Assembly: GCF_026385525.1 (NCBI RefSeq)
Contig: NZ_JANIDY010000001.1
Coordinates: 620,001 to 684,000 of the forward strand
DNA length: 64,000 bases
Direction of reading: 5' to 3'
From: Bombella pluederhausensis
GTDB lineage: Bacteria > Pseudomonadota > Alphaproteobacteria > Acetobacterales > Acetobacteraceae
The stretch's first letter is position 1, and each line of letters begins with the position of its first letter. The position numbers and the translations under genes were made by a program. Under the pieces are notes generated by a model. That model saw only the letters and a program-made list of their open reading frames with translations. It was not told the origin of the DNA and searched no databases. Below, in pieces: positions 15,963-24,141 of this stretch.

Positions 15963-16343
15963 ATGTTCCTGAGTCATATTGTGGTGGGATCGAATGATCT
16001 GACAAAAGCCAAAAAATTCTATGATGCCCTTTTCGGTGTCATGGGGGCTGAGTTCTGCCCGCAGGATAATCCGGATAGGCTCGTCTATCAGAAAGACGGA
16101 CAGATATTCATCATTACGCGTCCTATCAATGGGGAAGCAGCTACGGCTGCGAATGGCGGAACGGTCGGACTTGCTCTGCCTTCTCCGGAAGCTGTGAGGA
16201 ACTGGCATAAAGCCGGTGTTGAAGCAGGGGGGCAGAGTATCGAAAATCCGCCGGGTGAACGTACCGTCATGGGTATGACGCTATATCTGGCCTATCTGCG
16301 TGATCCTGATGGAAATAAGCTCTGTGCTTTCCATAAAATGTAA
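15963..16343 (+). CDS. VOC (glyoxalase/dioxygenase) family protein
   Basis: 126 residues from ATG 15963 with GAAGGAA upstream; an earlier TTG in frame is less likely. It opens MFLSHIVVGSNDLTKAKKFY and ends AYLRDPDGNKLCAFHK, the typical vicinal oxygen chelate pattern of two beta-alpha-beta-beta-beta units with an N-terminal His and a C-terminal DPDGN..C motif. Likely a metal-dependent lyase, isomerase or dioxygenase of unknown substrate. Followed by a strong terminator, so monocistronic. Confidence 0.8.
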   Translation: MFLSHIVVGSNDLTKAKKFYDALFGVMGAEFCPQDNPDRLVYQKDGQIFIITRPINGEAATAANGGTVGLALPSPEAVRNWHKAGVEAGGQSIENPPGERTVMGMTLYLAYLRDPDGNKLCAFHKM

Positions 16344-16375
16344 CATGTAACCTGATACAGGTTATTTGTTTCTGA

Positions 16376-16417
16376 AAAATGGCCGTATCACGTTGGTCGA
16401 GTGATACGGCCATTTTT
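16376..16417. terminator. Bidirectional rho-independent terminator
   Basis: AAAATGGCCGTATCAC pairs perfectly with GTGATACGGCCATTTT around a 9-base loop; a T-run on the plus strand and an A-run in front allow use in both directions. It follows the VOC gene. The rest of 16344-16707 has no gene that I can support. Confidence 0.88.
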
Positions 16418-16707
16418 GTAGTGACATGACTAAAATGCAGCCCAACCATACAGTTGGTGCATTTAAAATGGACTAAAATATATCTAATTATAACGCGTTG
16501 TAATATAAAGATTTTATTCATAAAATAGATTTTACTTGTTCAGTGTCTTGTCGGTAAAAGTAATTCCTTTTTCACGATTAATTGCAATTCCCTCGCATAG
16601 GGTCTTAACTTCGAGGCGGCGGTACGGAAGGCAGTAGAAGTATCCGTTCGTCATCAGCCTTTGTAATCGTGCGGGGCTGCTTATTGAGTGAAAAGGATGT
16701 ATTGAAG

Positions 16708-17952
16708 ATGAGCTCTCACTCACCGTCCAATAAACCGGTAAATGCAGGCCGTAGGCATGTTCTTGGTGCACTTGGAGCATCTGTTCTGGCTGGTGGCGCT
16801 GGTAAGGCTATGGCGCAGTCTCTTGGTTTTCCTGCACCGCCTTCCGGTCTTGGGCAGCGCCCGTATCCGAATCTCCTTCGCCCGCTGAATGATGGTCCTC
16901 GCAAGTTCGGCTATGCCATTGTGGGTCTCGGCAAATATGCGGTTAACCAGATCCTTCCGGCCTTTGCTGAGTGCGAATATGCCAAAGTGACAGCGCTGGT
17001 CAGCGGTGACATTAACAAGGCCCGCCGCTTGGGCAAGCATTATGGTATCGAGGAATCACACCTCTATACCTACGATAATTTCGACAAGATTGCGCAGGAC
17101 CCGGAGGTTGATGCCGTTTACATCATCCTGCCGAATTCCCTGCATGCCGATTTTACAGAGCGTTCCTTCCGTGCTGGCAAGCATGTGCTGTGCGAGAAGC
17201 CGATGGCTGTCACCGTTGAGGAATGTCAGCGCATGATTGCGGCTGGCAAGAAGGCCGGCAAGAAGCTGATGATTGGTTATCGCTGCCATTTCGACCCCGT
17301 CACGCACAAGGCCATTGAGCTGGCTCGTACGAGCATTGGCAAGCCGCAGATCATTTCCACGGATAATGGTGACAATACCGATCCAACAGATCCAACTTAC
17401 CAGTGGCGCCTGACCCGTGCTCTGTCTGGTGGTGGTGCACTGATGGACCTCGGTATTTATGGTGTTAATGGCTCCCGCTACATGCTGAATGAGGATCCGA
17501 TTGAGGTTCAGGCCACCATCATGCCGCCATCAGATCCGATGTTCCGTGAGATTGATGAAACGATCGTGTGGATCATGCGTTATCGGTCTGGGGCTGTTGC
17601 TCATGGGAGTGCGTCCTTCAATGTGAACGCCATGTCCCGCTTCAATCTTCAGGGGACGGATGCCTCCCTGCGGATGGACCCGGCCACCAGCTACTGGTGT
17701 AACAGTGTCAGCCACTGCACGAGTGGTGACACGCATACATGGTCCACACCGATGTTCACCATCCCGGCACTGAACCAGTTCTCGGCTCAGTTGGATCATC
17801 TGGCTATCAGCGTTGCGAACAACACGCCGCTGGCTGCTACAGGTGAGGAAGGAATGCAGGACGTGCGCCTGATTCAGGCCATGTATCAGTCGGCCAATTC
17901 CGGCAGCCGCCCGGTTTCCACGGATTGGGGTGATTGGCGCAAGACTATCTGA
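16708..17952 (+). CDS. Glucose-fructose oxidoreductase-like Gfo/Idh/MocA protein, Tat-exported
   Basis: 414 residues from ATG 16708. A twin-arginine signal (NAGRRHVLGALGASVLAGG, then AMAQ) leads into a dinucleotide-binding fold (GYAIVGLGKYAVNQILPAF). The sequence then follows Zymomonas GFOR closely: YIILPNSLHADF, CEKPMAVTVEECQRMI with the conserved catalytic Lys, KLMIGYRCHFDP, GIYGVNGSRYML, NQFSAQLDHLA and GEEGMQDVRLIQA. GFOR is a periplasmic enzyme with bound NADP that couples glucose oxidation to fructose reduction (giving gluconolactone and sorbitol). In a sugar-loving acetic acid bacterium this would serve osmoprotection or polyol production, but related enzymes use other sugars. Monocistronic, with its own terminator. 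Confidence 0.88.
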   Translation: MSSHSPSNKPVNAGRRHVLGALGASVLAGGAGKAMAQSLGFPAPPSGLGQRPYPNLLRPLNDGPRKFGYAIVGLGKYAVNQILPAFAECEYAKVTALVSGDINKARRLGKHYGIEESHLYTYDNFDKIAQDPEVDAVYIILPNSLHADFTERSFRAGKHVLCEKPMAVTVEECQRMIAAGKKAGKKLMIGYRCHFDPVTHKAIELARTSIGKPQIISTDNGDNTDPTDPTYQWRLTRALSGGGALMDLGIYGVNGSRYMLNEDPIEVQATIMPPSDPMFREIDETIVWIMRYRSGAVAHGSASFNVNAMSRFNLQGTDASLRMDPATSYWCNSVSHCTSGDTHTWSTPMFTIPALNQFSAQLDHLAISVANNTPLAATGEEGMQDVRLIQAMYQSANSGSRPVSTDWGDWRKTI

Positions 17953-17977
17953 TCTTTCTGACTGGATGAGACGACAG

Positions 17978-18010
17978 AAAGGGAGGCCGTGTTCTGCACG
18001 GTCTCCCTTT
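17978..18010. terminator. Rho-independent terminator
   Basis: AAAGGGAGGCCGTG pairs with CACGGTCTCCCTTT (one G-U pair) around a 5-base loop, with T's after it. It serves the oxidoreductase gene and possibly ruvX from the opposite side. Confidence 0.85.
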
Positions 18011-18018
18011 TTTGTGTT

Positions 18019-18483
18019 TTAGGGGGCAGTAGCGTCTATCCAGCCTTGCAGCATGTAGGCGGCAGCCATTTTATCAACGACTTCACCACGCCGTTTGCGG
18101 GTCATGTCGGCTTCCTGAACCAGAAAGCGGTTTACAGCACTGGAGGAAAGACGTTCATCCCACAGGCAGGCGGGCAGGTTCAGCCGTTCGCTGAGGTCAT
18201 TGGCCCAGTCACTGGCCGCACGGGCCGCCGGGCCGAAGCTTCCATCAAGAGACAGCGGAAGACCGACCACCAAGGCGCCAATCTCGTGTTTCTTACAGAG
18301 CTCCTGAAATACCGGGACCATCTGCTTCATTTTCTGGCGCATCAGAACAGTCAGGGGAGAGGCCAGCATAAGAGCCGTATCGGAGAGGGCCACACCGATC
18401 TGTTTGCTGCCGGGGTCCAGTCCCAGAACTGAATGTGCGGCTGGGAGGTGATTACGCAGGTCATGTGGATTGAATAGTGTCAT
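18019..18483 (-). CDS. ruvX: RuvX/YqgF, putative Holliday junction resolvase, pre-16S rRNA nuclease
   Basis: 154 residues, normal family length. Seen are LGLDPGSKQIGVALSD (first acidic residue in an RNase H-like fold), VVGLPLSLDGS, LWDERLSSSAVNRFL and VDKMAAAYMLQGWID with the final acidic residue. Family members process the 5' end of 16S rRNA; a Holliday junction role was proposed from structure. Divergent from gatCAB with a short shared promoter gap. Confidence 0.92.
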   Translation of the reverse strand: MTLFNPHDLRNHLPAAHSVLGLDPGSKQIGVALSDTALMLASPLTVLMRQKMKQMVPVFQELCKKHEIGALVVGLPLSLDGSFGPAARAASDWANDLSERLNLPACLWDERLSSSAVNRFLVQEADMTRKRRGEVVDKMAAAYMLQGWIDATAP

Positions 18484-18555
18484 GGCAAAGGGGTATGATC
18501 TCTTTCATGGCCGTAAAAGGCTGATGTGACTGATGTCTATGATACAGGATTATAC

Positions 18556-18843
18556 ATGTCGCTTGATGCGAAAACAGTGGCAAAAATGGCCAGACTAGCA
18601 AGGGTTGGACTGTCTGATGAGCAGGTCCATACCTATCAGAAAGAAATGCAGGGGATCATTGGCTGGGTAGACCAGCTTAATGAGGTCGATGTGACGGATG
18701 TTCCACCAATGATTGGAACAGGTCTGGCCCAGCCACGTCTGCGGGACGATCAGGTGACAGATGGTGACTGCCGTGAAAAGGTACTGTCCAACGCACCGGA
18801 TCGTGAGGGCCCCTTCTATACCGTGCCGAAGGTGGTGGAATAA
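18556..18843 (+). CDS. gatC: Asp/Glu-tRNA amidotransferase subunit C
   Basis: 95 residues from ATG 18556, the family's usual size. The helical hairpin [20 protein letters not shown] and the C-terminal [16 protein letters not shown] are typical. GatC stabilises GatA and joins it to GatB. The stop overlaps the gatA start (TAATG), so translation is coupled. Acetic acid bacteria commonly make Asn-tRNA and Gln-tRNA by transamidation with GatCAB. Confidence 0.95.
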   Translation: MSLDAKTVAKMARLARVGLSDEQVHTYQKEMQGIIGWVDQLNEVDVTDVPPMIGTGLAQPRLRDDQVTDGDCREKVLSNAPDREGPFYTVPKVVE

Positions 18844-20330
18844 TGAGCAGCATTTTTGATTATACTCTTGCTTCCGCTCGTGAGGCTCTCCGGGCCCGTA
18901 AGGTCTCGGCCGTTGAGCTGGTTGATGCCCATATTGAGGCGATCGAGCGTCTTGATGGTGGTTTGAACAGCTTCATCACCCGCACGCCAGAACAGGCCCG
19001 CCTTGCCGCCAAAGAGGCAGATACCCTGCTTGCCAAAGGTGAAGGTGGAAGCCTGTGTGGTCTACCCATCGGGATCAAGGACCTGTTTGCAACGGAAGGT
19101 GTCCGCACGACAGCCGCCAGTAAAATTCTGGGCAACTTTGTGCCGCCTTACGAAAGCACGGTGACGGCCAATCTGAAGCGTGATGGAGCCATTTCGCTGG
19201 GCAAGCTGAATCTTGATGAGTTCGCCATGGGGTCCACCAATCTGACCTCTGCCTTTGGTGGTGTGGAAAATCCGTGGAAGCGTCGTGATTCCGATGCAAA
19301 GCTGGTACCCGGTGGGTCTTCCGGTGGGTCGGCGGCGGCTGTGGCCGCAGGGCTGGTGCTGGGGGCGACAGGAACGGATACGGGTGGGTCTATCCGTCAA
19401 CCGGCGGCATTCTGCGGGATTACGGGCATCAAGCCGACCTATGGCCGCTGCTCCCGTTTCGGGACGATTGCCTTCGCCAGCTCTCTGGATCAGGCTGGTC
19501 CGATGGCTCGCAACCTTCAGGACTGCGCCATTCTGCTTGAATCCATGGCTGGGTTTGACCCCAAGGATTCCACAAGCGTGAATAAGCCGGTTCCGCATTA
19601 TGAGGCTGCTCTTGGCCGTGGCGTGAAGGGGCTGAAGGTCGGTATTCCTAAAGAATATCGCATTGACGGTCTGCCTGCCGAGATTGAAGCCATCTGGCAG
19701 CAGGGCATCAATTGGCTGAAAGAGGCGGGTGCCGAGGTGGTGGATATCTCTCTGCCACACACAAAGTACGGTCTGCCTGCCTATTACATTGCCGCTCTGG
19801 CCGAAGCATCTTCCAACCTTGCCCGTTATGATGGTGTTCGCTTTGGTGAACGTGTTAAAGGCGATTCATTGGATGCGCTTTATGAAGCCACCCGTGCCGC
19901 TGGCTTTGGGGATGAGGTGAAACGCCGCATTCTGCTGGGCACTTATGTGCTGTCTTCCGGCTATTATGATGCCTATTATCTCCGTGCTCAGAAGGTCCGT
20001 ACGTTGCTTCAGCGTGACTTCCTGAAGGCCTATGAGACGGTTGATGTCATTCTGGCACCGACGGCTCCTTCCGGGGCTTTTGCGTGGGATGAAAAGCCGA
20101 CTGATCCTGTTCAGGTCTATCTGAATGACGTCTTCACGGTCCCGGCCAGCATGGCGGGTGTACCGGCCCTGTCCATTCCGGCCGGGCTGGACAGCCGTGG
20201 CGTGCCGCTCGGGCTTCAGCTGATTGGCCGTTTCTTTGATGAAGAAACGCTGCTGGCTGCTGGTTCTGTGCTGGAGAAGGCCGCATCCTTTACCCATCGT
20301 CCTACCATTCATGCAGGGGTGTCAGCATGA
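18843..20330 (+). CDS. gatA: Glutamyl/aspartyl-tRNA amidotransferase subunit A
   Basis: 495 residues. The amidase signature has the catalytic Lys in [11 protein letters not shown], the cis-Ser in [15 protein letters not shown], and the nucleophilic Ser in [19 protein letters not shown]. It releases ammonia from glutamine for transfer to misacylated tRNA bound by GatB. Middle gene of gatCAB; it overlaps gatB by four bases (ATGA). Confidence 0.96.
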   Translation: MSSIFDYTLASAREALRARKVSAVELVDAHIEAIERLDGGLNSFITRTPEQARLAAKEADTLLAKGEGGSLCGLPIGIKDLFATEGVRTTAASKILGNFVPPYESTVTANLKRDGAISLGKLNLDEFAMGSTNLTSAFGGVENPWKRRDSDAKLVPGGSSGGSAAAVAAGLVLGATGTDTGGSIRQPAAFCGITGIKPTYGRCSRFGTIAFASSLDQAGPMARNLQDCAILLESMAGFDPKDSTSVNKPVPHYEAALGRGVKGLKVGIPKEYRIDGLPAEIEAIWQQGINWLKEAGAEVVDISLPHTKYGLPAYYIAALAEASSNLARYDGVRFGERVKGDSLDALYEATRAAGFGDEVKRRILLGTYVLSSGYYDAYYLRAQKVRTLLQRDFLKAYETVDVILAPTAPSGAFAWDEKPTDPVQVYLNDVFTVPASMAGVPALSIPAGLDSRGVPLGLQLIGRFFDEETLLAAGSVLEKAASFTHRPTIHAGVSA

Positions 20331-21787
20331 GCGCATATCGTATCACGGGTGAAACTGGCGAATGGGAAGTCATTGTCGGGCTGGAAGTTCATGCCCAGAT
20401 CGTCAGCCAGTCCAAGCTGTTTTCTGGTGCTTCTGCTGAATATGGCGGTGAGCCTAACACGCATGTCAGTCTGGTTGATGCAGGCTTTCCGGGGATGCTT
20501 CCGGTCCTGAACCGTGAGTGTGTGGCACAGGCCGTGCGGACAGGGCTTGGATTGCGGGCACAGATCAATCTGTTCAGCCGGTTTGACCGCAAGAACTATT
20601 TCTATGCAGACCTGCCTACGGGGTATCAGATCAGCCAGTTCGAGCATCCGATTGTCGGCAAGGGTACGGTCGAGATTGAACTCTCCGATGGTGAGGTCCG
20701 CCATATTGGCGTGACCCGGATGCATATGGAGCAGGATGCGGGTAAGTCTATTCACGATCAGGACCCGACACGGTCCTTCATCGACCTGAACCGTGCCGGT
20801 GTTGCGCTCATGGAGATCGTGAGTGAGCCGGATATCCGTTCACCGGAAGAAGCTGGTGCCTATCTCCGCAAGCTGCGTCAGATCCTGCGTTATCTGGGGA
20901 CGTGCGATGGCAACATGGAAGAAGGCTCCATGCGTGCTGATGTGAATGTCTCTGTTCGCCGTGAAGGGGAGGAGGGATATCGCACACGCTGTGAGATCAA
21001 GAACGTCAATTCCGTGCGTTTTGTCATGCAGGCGATTGAGGTTGAAGCGCAGCGTCAGGTTGATATTTGGGAGTCCGGTGGCGAGATTGATCAGGAGACC
21101 CGTCTTTTCGATCATGTAAAGAGCGAAACACGCTCTCTGCGGACGAAGGAAGATGCTCATGATTATCGTTACTTCCCGGAGCCGGACTTATTGCCGCTGG
21201 TCATTGAACAGTCCTGGGTGGATGAGCTGAAAGCAGCTCTGCCAGAACTGCCAGAAGACAAGCGTGCCCGTCTGGAAAAAGAATATGGCGTGTCCCGTTA
21301 TGAATCCGGCGTTCTGACGGCTGAGCAGTCCGTGGCGGACTTCTATGAGACGGTTGCCCGTGGGGCTGATGCCCGTCTGGCTACGAACTGGATTCTGGGT
21401 GATTTCTTTGCTGCCCTGAACCGTACAGGGCGCAGCATCGAAGACAGCCCGGTCTCTGCCGAGGCTCTGCGTGAGCTTCTGGCCCTGATCAGCGATTCCA
21501 CCATCAACGGGAAGATCGCCAAGGAAGTCCTTGAGGACATGGTGGAAACCGGGGAGAGGGCTTCCGTCATCGTGGACCGCAAGGGCCTGCGTCAGGTGAC
21601 GGATACCGGAGCCATTGAAGCCGCTATCAATGACATTCTGGCAGCTAATGCTGACAAGGTGGCTGAGTATAAGAGCGGTAAGGACAAGCTGTTCGGTTTC
21701 TTTGTTGGACAGACGATGAAGGCTATGAAAGGGAAGGCAAACCCTGCCATGGTGAACGAACTGCTGAAGAAGCTGCTGACGGCATAA
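20327..21787 (+). CDS. gatB: Aspartyl/glutamyl-tRNA amidotransferase subunit B
   Basis: 486 residues with [20 protein letters not shown] at the N-terminus, the [15 protein letters not shown] and [16 protein letters not shown] regions, and the C-terminal helical YqeY-like domain ([20 protein letters not shown], then [17 protein letters not shown]). It binds tRNA and activates the misacylated amino acid before amidation. Last gene of the operon; followed by a long hairpin and tRNA-Ser. Confidence 0.96.
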   Translation: MSAYRITGETGEWEVIVGLEVHAQIVSQSKLFSGASAEYGGEPNTHVSLVDAGFPGMLPVLNRECVAQAVRTGLGLRAQINLFSRFDRKNYFYADLPTGYQISQFEHPIVGKGTVEIELSDGEVRHIGVTRMHMEQDAGKSIHDQDPTRSFIDLNRAGVALMEIVSEPDIRSPEEAGAYLRKLRQILRYLGTCDGNMEEGSMRADVNVSVRREGEEGYRTRCEIKNVNSVRFVMQAIEVEAQRQVDIWESGGEIDQETRLFDHVKSETRSLRTKEDAHDYRYFPEPDLLPLVIEQSWVDELKAALPELPEDKRARLEKEYGVSRYESGVLTAEQSVADFYETVARGADARLATNWILGDFFAALNRTGRSIEDSPVSAEALRELLALISDSTINGKIAKEVLEDMVETGERASVIVDRKGLRQVTDTGAIEAAINDILAANADKVAEYKSGKDKLFGFFVGQTMKAMKGKANPAMVNELLKKLLTA

Positions 21788-21801
21788 AAAATTATAAAAA
21801 A

Positions 21802-21850
21802 GAGTGTTGTAGGGGGTTTACGCTGACGCCATTTCCCCCTACAAACACTC
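21802..21850 (-). terminator. Long hairpin between gatB and tRNA-Ser
   Basis: GAGTGTT-GTAGGGGG pairs with CCCCCTAC-AAACACTC apart from one bulge. On the minus strand it is followed by T-rich sequence, so it could stop transcripts coming from the prophage segment before they enter gatB; the plus side has no T-run. Confidence 0.6.
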
Positions 21851-21881
21851 CTGCGAACGCCGTGTAAAAACCGTTTACAGC

Positions 21882-21974
21882 GGAGGGGTGGCCGAGAGGC
21901 TGAAGGCGGCGGTTTGCTAAACCGTTATACGGGTAACTCCCGTATCGTGGGTTCGAATCCCATCCCCTCCGCCA
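21882..21974 (+). tRNA. tRNA-Ser (anticodon GCU)
   Basis: 93 bases with encoded CCA. Acceptor GGAGGGG pairs with CCCCTCC; class II long variable arm (TACGGGTAACTCCCGTA); anticodon loop TTGCTAA; T arm GGGTTCGAATCCC. Phage-derived sequence begins about 120 bases downstream, a common integration setting, but I found no duplicated tRNA end at the right side (about 25.3 kb). Confidence 0.93.
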
Positions 21975-22013
21975 CGGTACTACCTGAAAATAGCCAAAAT
22001 ATAAGTGTTGATA

Positions 22014-22048
22014 TAGCGGTTTTGTGACCGCTTGTTGTGTCAATTTTT
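22014..22048 (+). terminator. Hairpin downstream of tRNA-Ser
   Basis: AGCGGT, 6-base loop, ACCGCT, followed within a few bases by AATTTTTATTTAT. Suits termination of the tRNA transcript. Confidence 0.55.
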
Positions 22049-22097
22049 ATTTATGTTGTGGTGGATTTTGTGGGGGGTGTCTAATGGTCAATGTTGT

Positions 22098-22724
22098 ATT
22101 CCCCAGCAGGCTGCATTCTCATGCGCAGTCGGCATGGTCTTCTTCTGCTTCATAGCAGCTGCAATGTCATAATACCGCCATCCACTTCGGTCAGACTATT
22201 TTCAACACGGTTGTTACCAGCAAAGAATGGGGGAGCATCGAAACGGTCAGCCAGAAGGGAGGCTACTTCATCAGAGATGCTGCCGAGGATGAGATGCAGG
22301 CGTGTCTTGGTTTTGATGCTCTCACTGTCGCCCATGGCGCCTTCAATGTAGCTGGCTGTGTCGTTCTCAGTCGGGGGGGGCACTTGCTGATGATGTCCTT
22401 CATCTTATCAAGGCCATTACTCTGGTTATAGCGGAGCAGTTGACCACGCAGGGCCATCAGGACAGCTTCTGGTGTGGCGAACACGGCAAAGCGGCCATAG
22501 ACAAAGCGGCTGCCGACAAGCTGGCGCAGCGCTGCCAGACAGGCCTGCGTCTGTGGTCCAGCCTTGTTCTGGTAGTCCAGCAGGACGAGTTCTGGATATC
22601 TTTCCAGTTCCCGCCGGGCATCTTCACTGATCGAGATAAGGCCGCTTTTATATTTGTCGTCACAGTTGGCGGGGTCGCCAACGTTGGTCTGGTTCCCCGA
22701 TGGGCCTACGATGAGGTCTGCCAT
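22098..22724 (-). pseudogene. Prophage gene, frameshifted at a C tract
   Basis: From ATG 22724 the frame gives MADLIVGPSGNQTNVGDPAN and a helical middle (LLDYQNKAGPQTQACLAALR), then breaks at the C8 tract (22373-22380 on the plus strand). Nine C's would join KMKDIISKCPPP to TENDTASYIEGAMGDSESIK and carry on to a stop near 22150. A further short frame (MKQKKTMPTAHENAACWG) overlaps that stop and is cut off at about 22098. It starts at the overlapping stop of the signal-peptide gene upstream. Family not recognised; the phage origin is inferred from leader copy B and strand. Confidence 0.55.
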
Positions 22725-23038
22725 CAGTTGGGTATTCCTTCCACGCTATACCGGATGATGCGCTGCTGGCGGGCAAATGCGTCAATTCTCTGCCCCAGCC
22801 CATCGATGCGCTGACCAAGGGCTTCATCAGCAGCCTGCCGAATATTGGCTTTTGCCTTCAGGTCAAACTGCTTGGCCATACCCGCAGAACTGGCAGCATC
22901 AGATGTGAGAAGACCCTGCGCCGATGGAGGAAGCTGTCCACCATCAAAAATCCCATGCTGTGCAGGGGGAATGGCTATGCTGTCCGCAAGAGCGGTGCCG
23001 CCCATCAGGGATGCAAGAAGTGCGAGTGTGAAGCGCAT
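22724..23038 (-). CDS. Prophage-encoded secreted coiled-coil protein
   Basis: 104 residues: signal peptide MRFTLALLASLMGGTALADS, then a Pro/Gly-rich linker, then a predicted amphipathic helix with heptad-like repeats (LGQRIDGLGQRIDAFARQQ). Its ATG directly follows a perfect 12-bp hairpin whose loop shows GGAG, and leader element copy B lies just upstream. It overlaps the next gene by TGATG. Function unknown; the leader and signal peptide link it to the tail-end genes at the window's left edge. Confidence 0.6.
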   Translation of the reverse strand: MRFTLALLASLMGGTALADSIAIPPAQHGIFDGGQLPPSAQGLLTSDAASSAGMAKQFDLKAKANIRQAADEALGQRIDGLGQRIDAFARQQRIIRYSVEGIPN

Positions 23039-23073
23039 GAACTGTCCGTCTCCATCATCAGGACGGACAGTTC
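23039..23073 (-). promoter_or_regulatory. Hairpin presenting the ribosome binding site in its loop
   Basis: GAACTGTCCGTC and GACGGACAGTTC form a perfect 12-bp stem with an 11-base loop. In the minus-strand mRNA the GGAG straddles the loop and the first base of the 3' arm, eleven bases before the ATG at 23038. Confidence 0.6.
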
Positions 23074-23080
23074 ATCATGT

Positions 23081-23109
23081 GTTTGTAATTCTGGTATATG
23101 TCTTTATAG
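23081..23109 (-). repeat. Phage leader element, copy B
   Basis: Minus strand TATAAAGACATATACCAG-AATTACAAAC. It shares ATAAAGACA and the 15-base ACCAGAATTACAAAC exactly with copy A (4995-5020), 18 kb away, with a two-base length difference between the blocks. Confidence 0.6.
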
Positions 23110-23181
23110 GTAAAGCTGGGCATTTCTTATTTTTCTAGGTTAGCATTCATGATGAGGTTCTATTTTTTCTGGGAGCCTCTT

Positions 23182-23620
23182 ATGAAACGCTCGGTATTTA
23201 CCATTGCCATTCTGGTTATATTGAGCCACGCCCATGCCCAGGATGTTCCTTTTGATGAACGGACGGACGATTATTATAAAAGTAGGAACGCAGCTCAATT
23301 TGAGTCTATATTGTCAGATTGGGGGGCTCTTTTGACGATCTTACGTCTGCCGCTGAAGCAGCTTATTTTTATCCATCTTCTCCATGTGGACGTCAGTTAA
23401 ACATGGTAAGTAAAATCAATGCTGATTTTGGTGAGAAGTGGCATTTTAATTACCCAGAGAAAGATGAGGCTGAAAATAATTCTAAAATTTACACGATTGT
23501 CTCTGATATTGTAAAGGTGGTTTTTGTACTAAAGAAGGTCTGACGCGTTATGCGAAATCTCACAGACCGGCAACAGATGATGAACTTGACTATGTTAATG
23601 AAAGCTTTGGAACGAAATGA
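23182..23620 (+). pseudogene. Small secreted protein, two frameshifts; moron-like
   Basis: ATG 23182 has GGGAG upstream. The product begins with a signal peptide (MKRSVFTIAILVILSHAHAQ). The frame breaks at the G6 tract 23321-23326; a seventh G would join ILSDWG to GSFDDLTSAAEAAYFYPSS. A second shift near 23515 is needed to continue into GGFCTKEGLTRYAKSHRPAT and the stop at 23618-23620. The restored protein would have about 145 residues with a Cys pair (SSPCGRQ, GGFCTKE). It sits in opposite orientation between two prophage pieces, like a moron. Family not recognised. Confidence 0.55.
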
Positions 23621-23644
23621 AGAAGATCTGTGGAAAGACTGGCA

Positions 23645-24141
23645 GCAATAGCTGCACGGTGTCCTGATGCTCAGACAGAATGCGGGCAGTCTCGGTAGCC
23701 AGTTTATTGCCTGTTGGTTCCCCGGCTTCTGGTCTGTCCAGCCGCCACATTTCACGGGCCACATCAGCATCAAATTGTTCATCATGTTTCAGCAGGGCCT
23801 TGAAGACGCTTGCCTTGTCCAGATCGTGCATGAGAGGGCCAAGAAGCTGGGCAATGCGGGCATGGCTGTTGGCATCCACGGAGAGAGCTGCACCATGTTC
23901 TCCATTCTGCTTGCCAGCGAGAATATCCTCAAGGGATGCTGCTTCATCGTCCGCCACCACACGGCAGCCCGGACGATGAGGTTCTTCTTACAGGCATTGG
24001 CCATCGATGATGGCAGCTAGGGTCCTCATCGGCCATGCGGGCACCGGCTTTCTCCAGTACCTCCCGTGGGGAAAGTCCCTGCTTCATGCCACGCCCGGCG
24101 GCTTTCTCGGCTTCATTGTAGCAGGGGGTCTCATGGGTCAT
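23645..24141 (-). pseudogene. Prophage protein remnant, frameshifted and truncated
   Basis: ATG 24141 overlaps the preceding stop (ATGA). The start reads MTHETPCYNEAEKAAGRGMK, then SPREVLEKAGARMADEDP, after which the coding sense moves to another frame (VVADDEAASLEDILAGKQNG, then IAQLLGPLMHDLDKASVFKA and ILSEHQDTVQLL) and ends abruptly near 23645 at the broken secreted-protein gene. The helical, Glu/Ala-rich content suits a large virion or ejection protein whose C-terminus has been lost. No family is assigned. Confidence 0.5.

Noticed and set aside
21792-22043. Open frame on the minus strand across tRNA-Ser
   Set aside because: It reads through a clear tRNA and a hairpin, with no ribosome binding site or family similarity.
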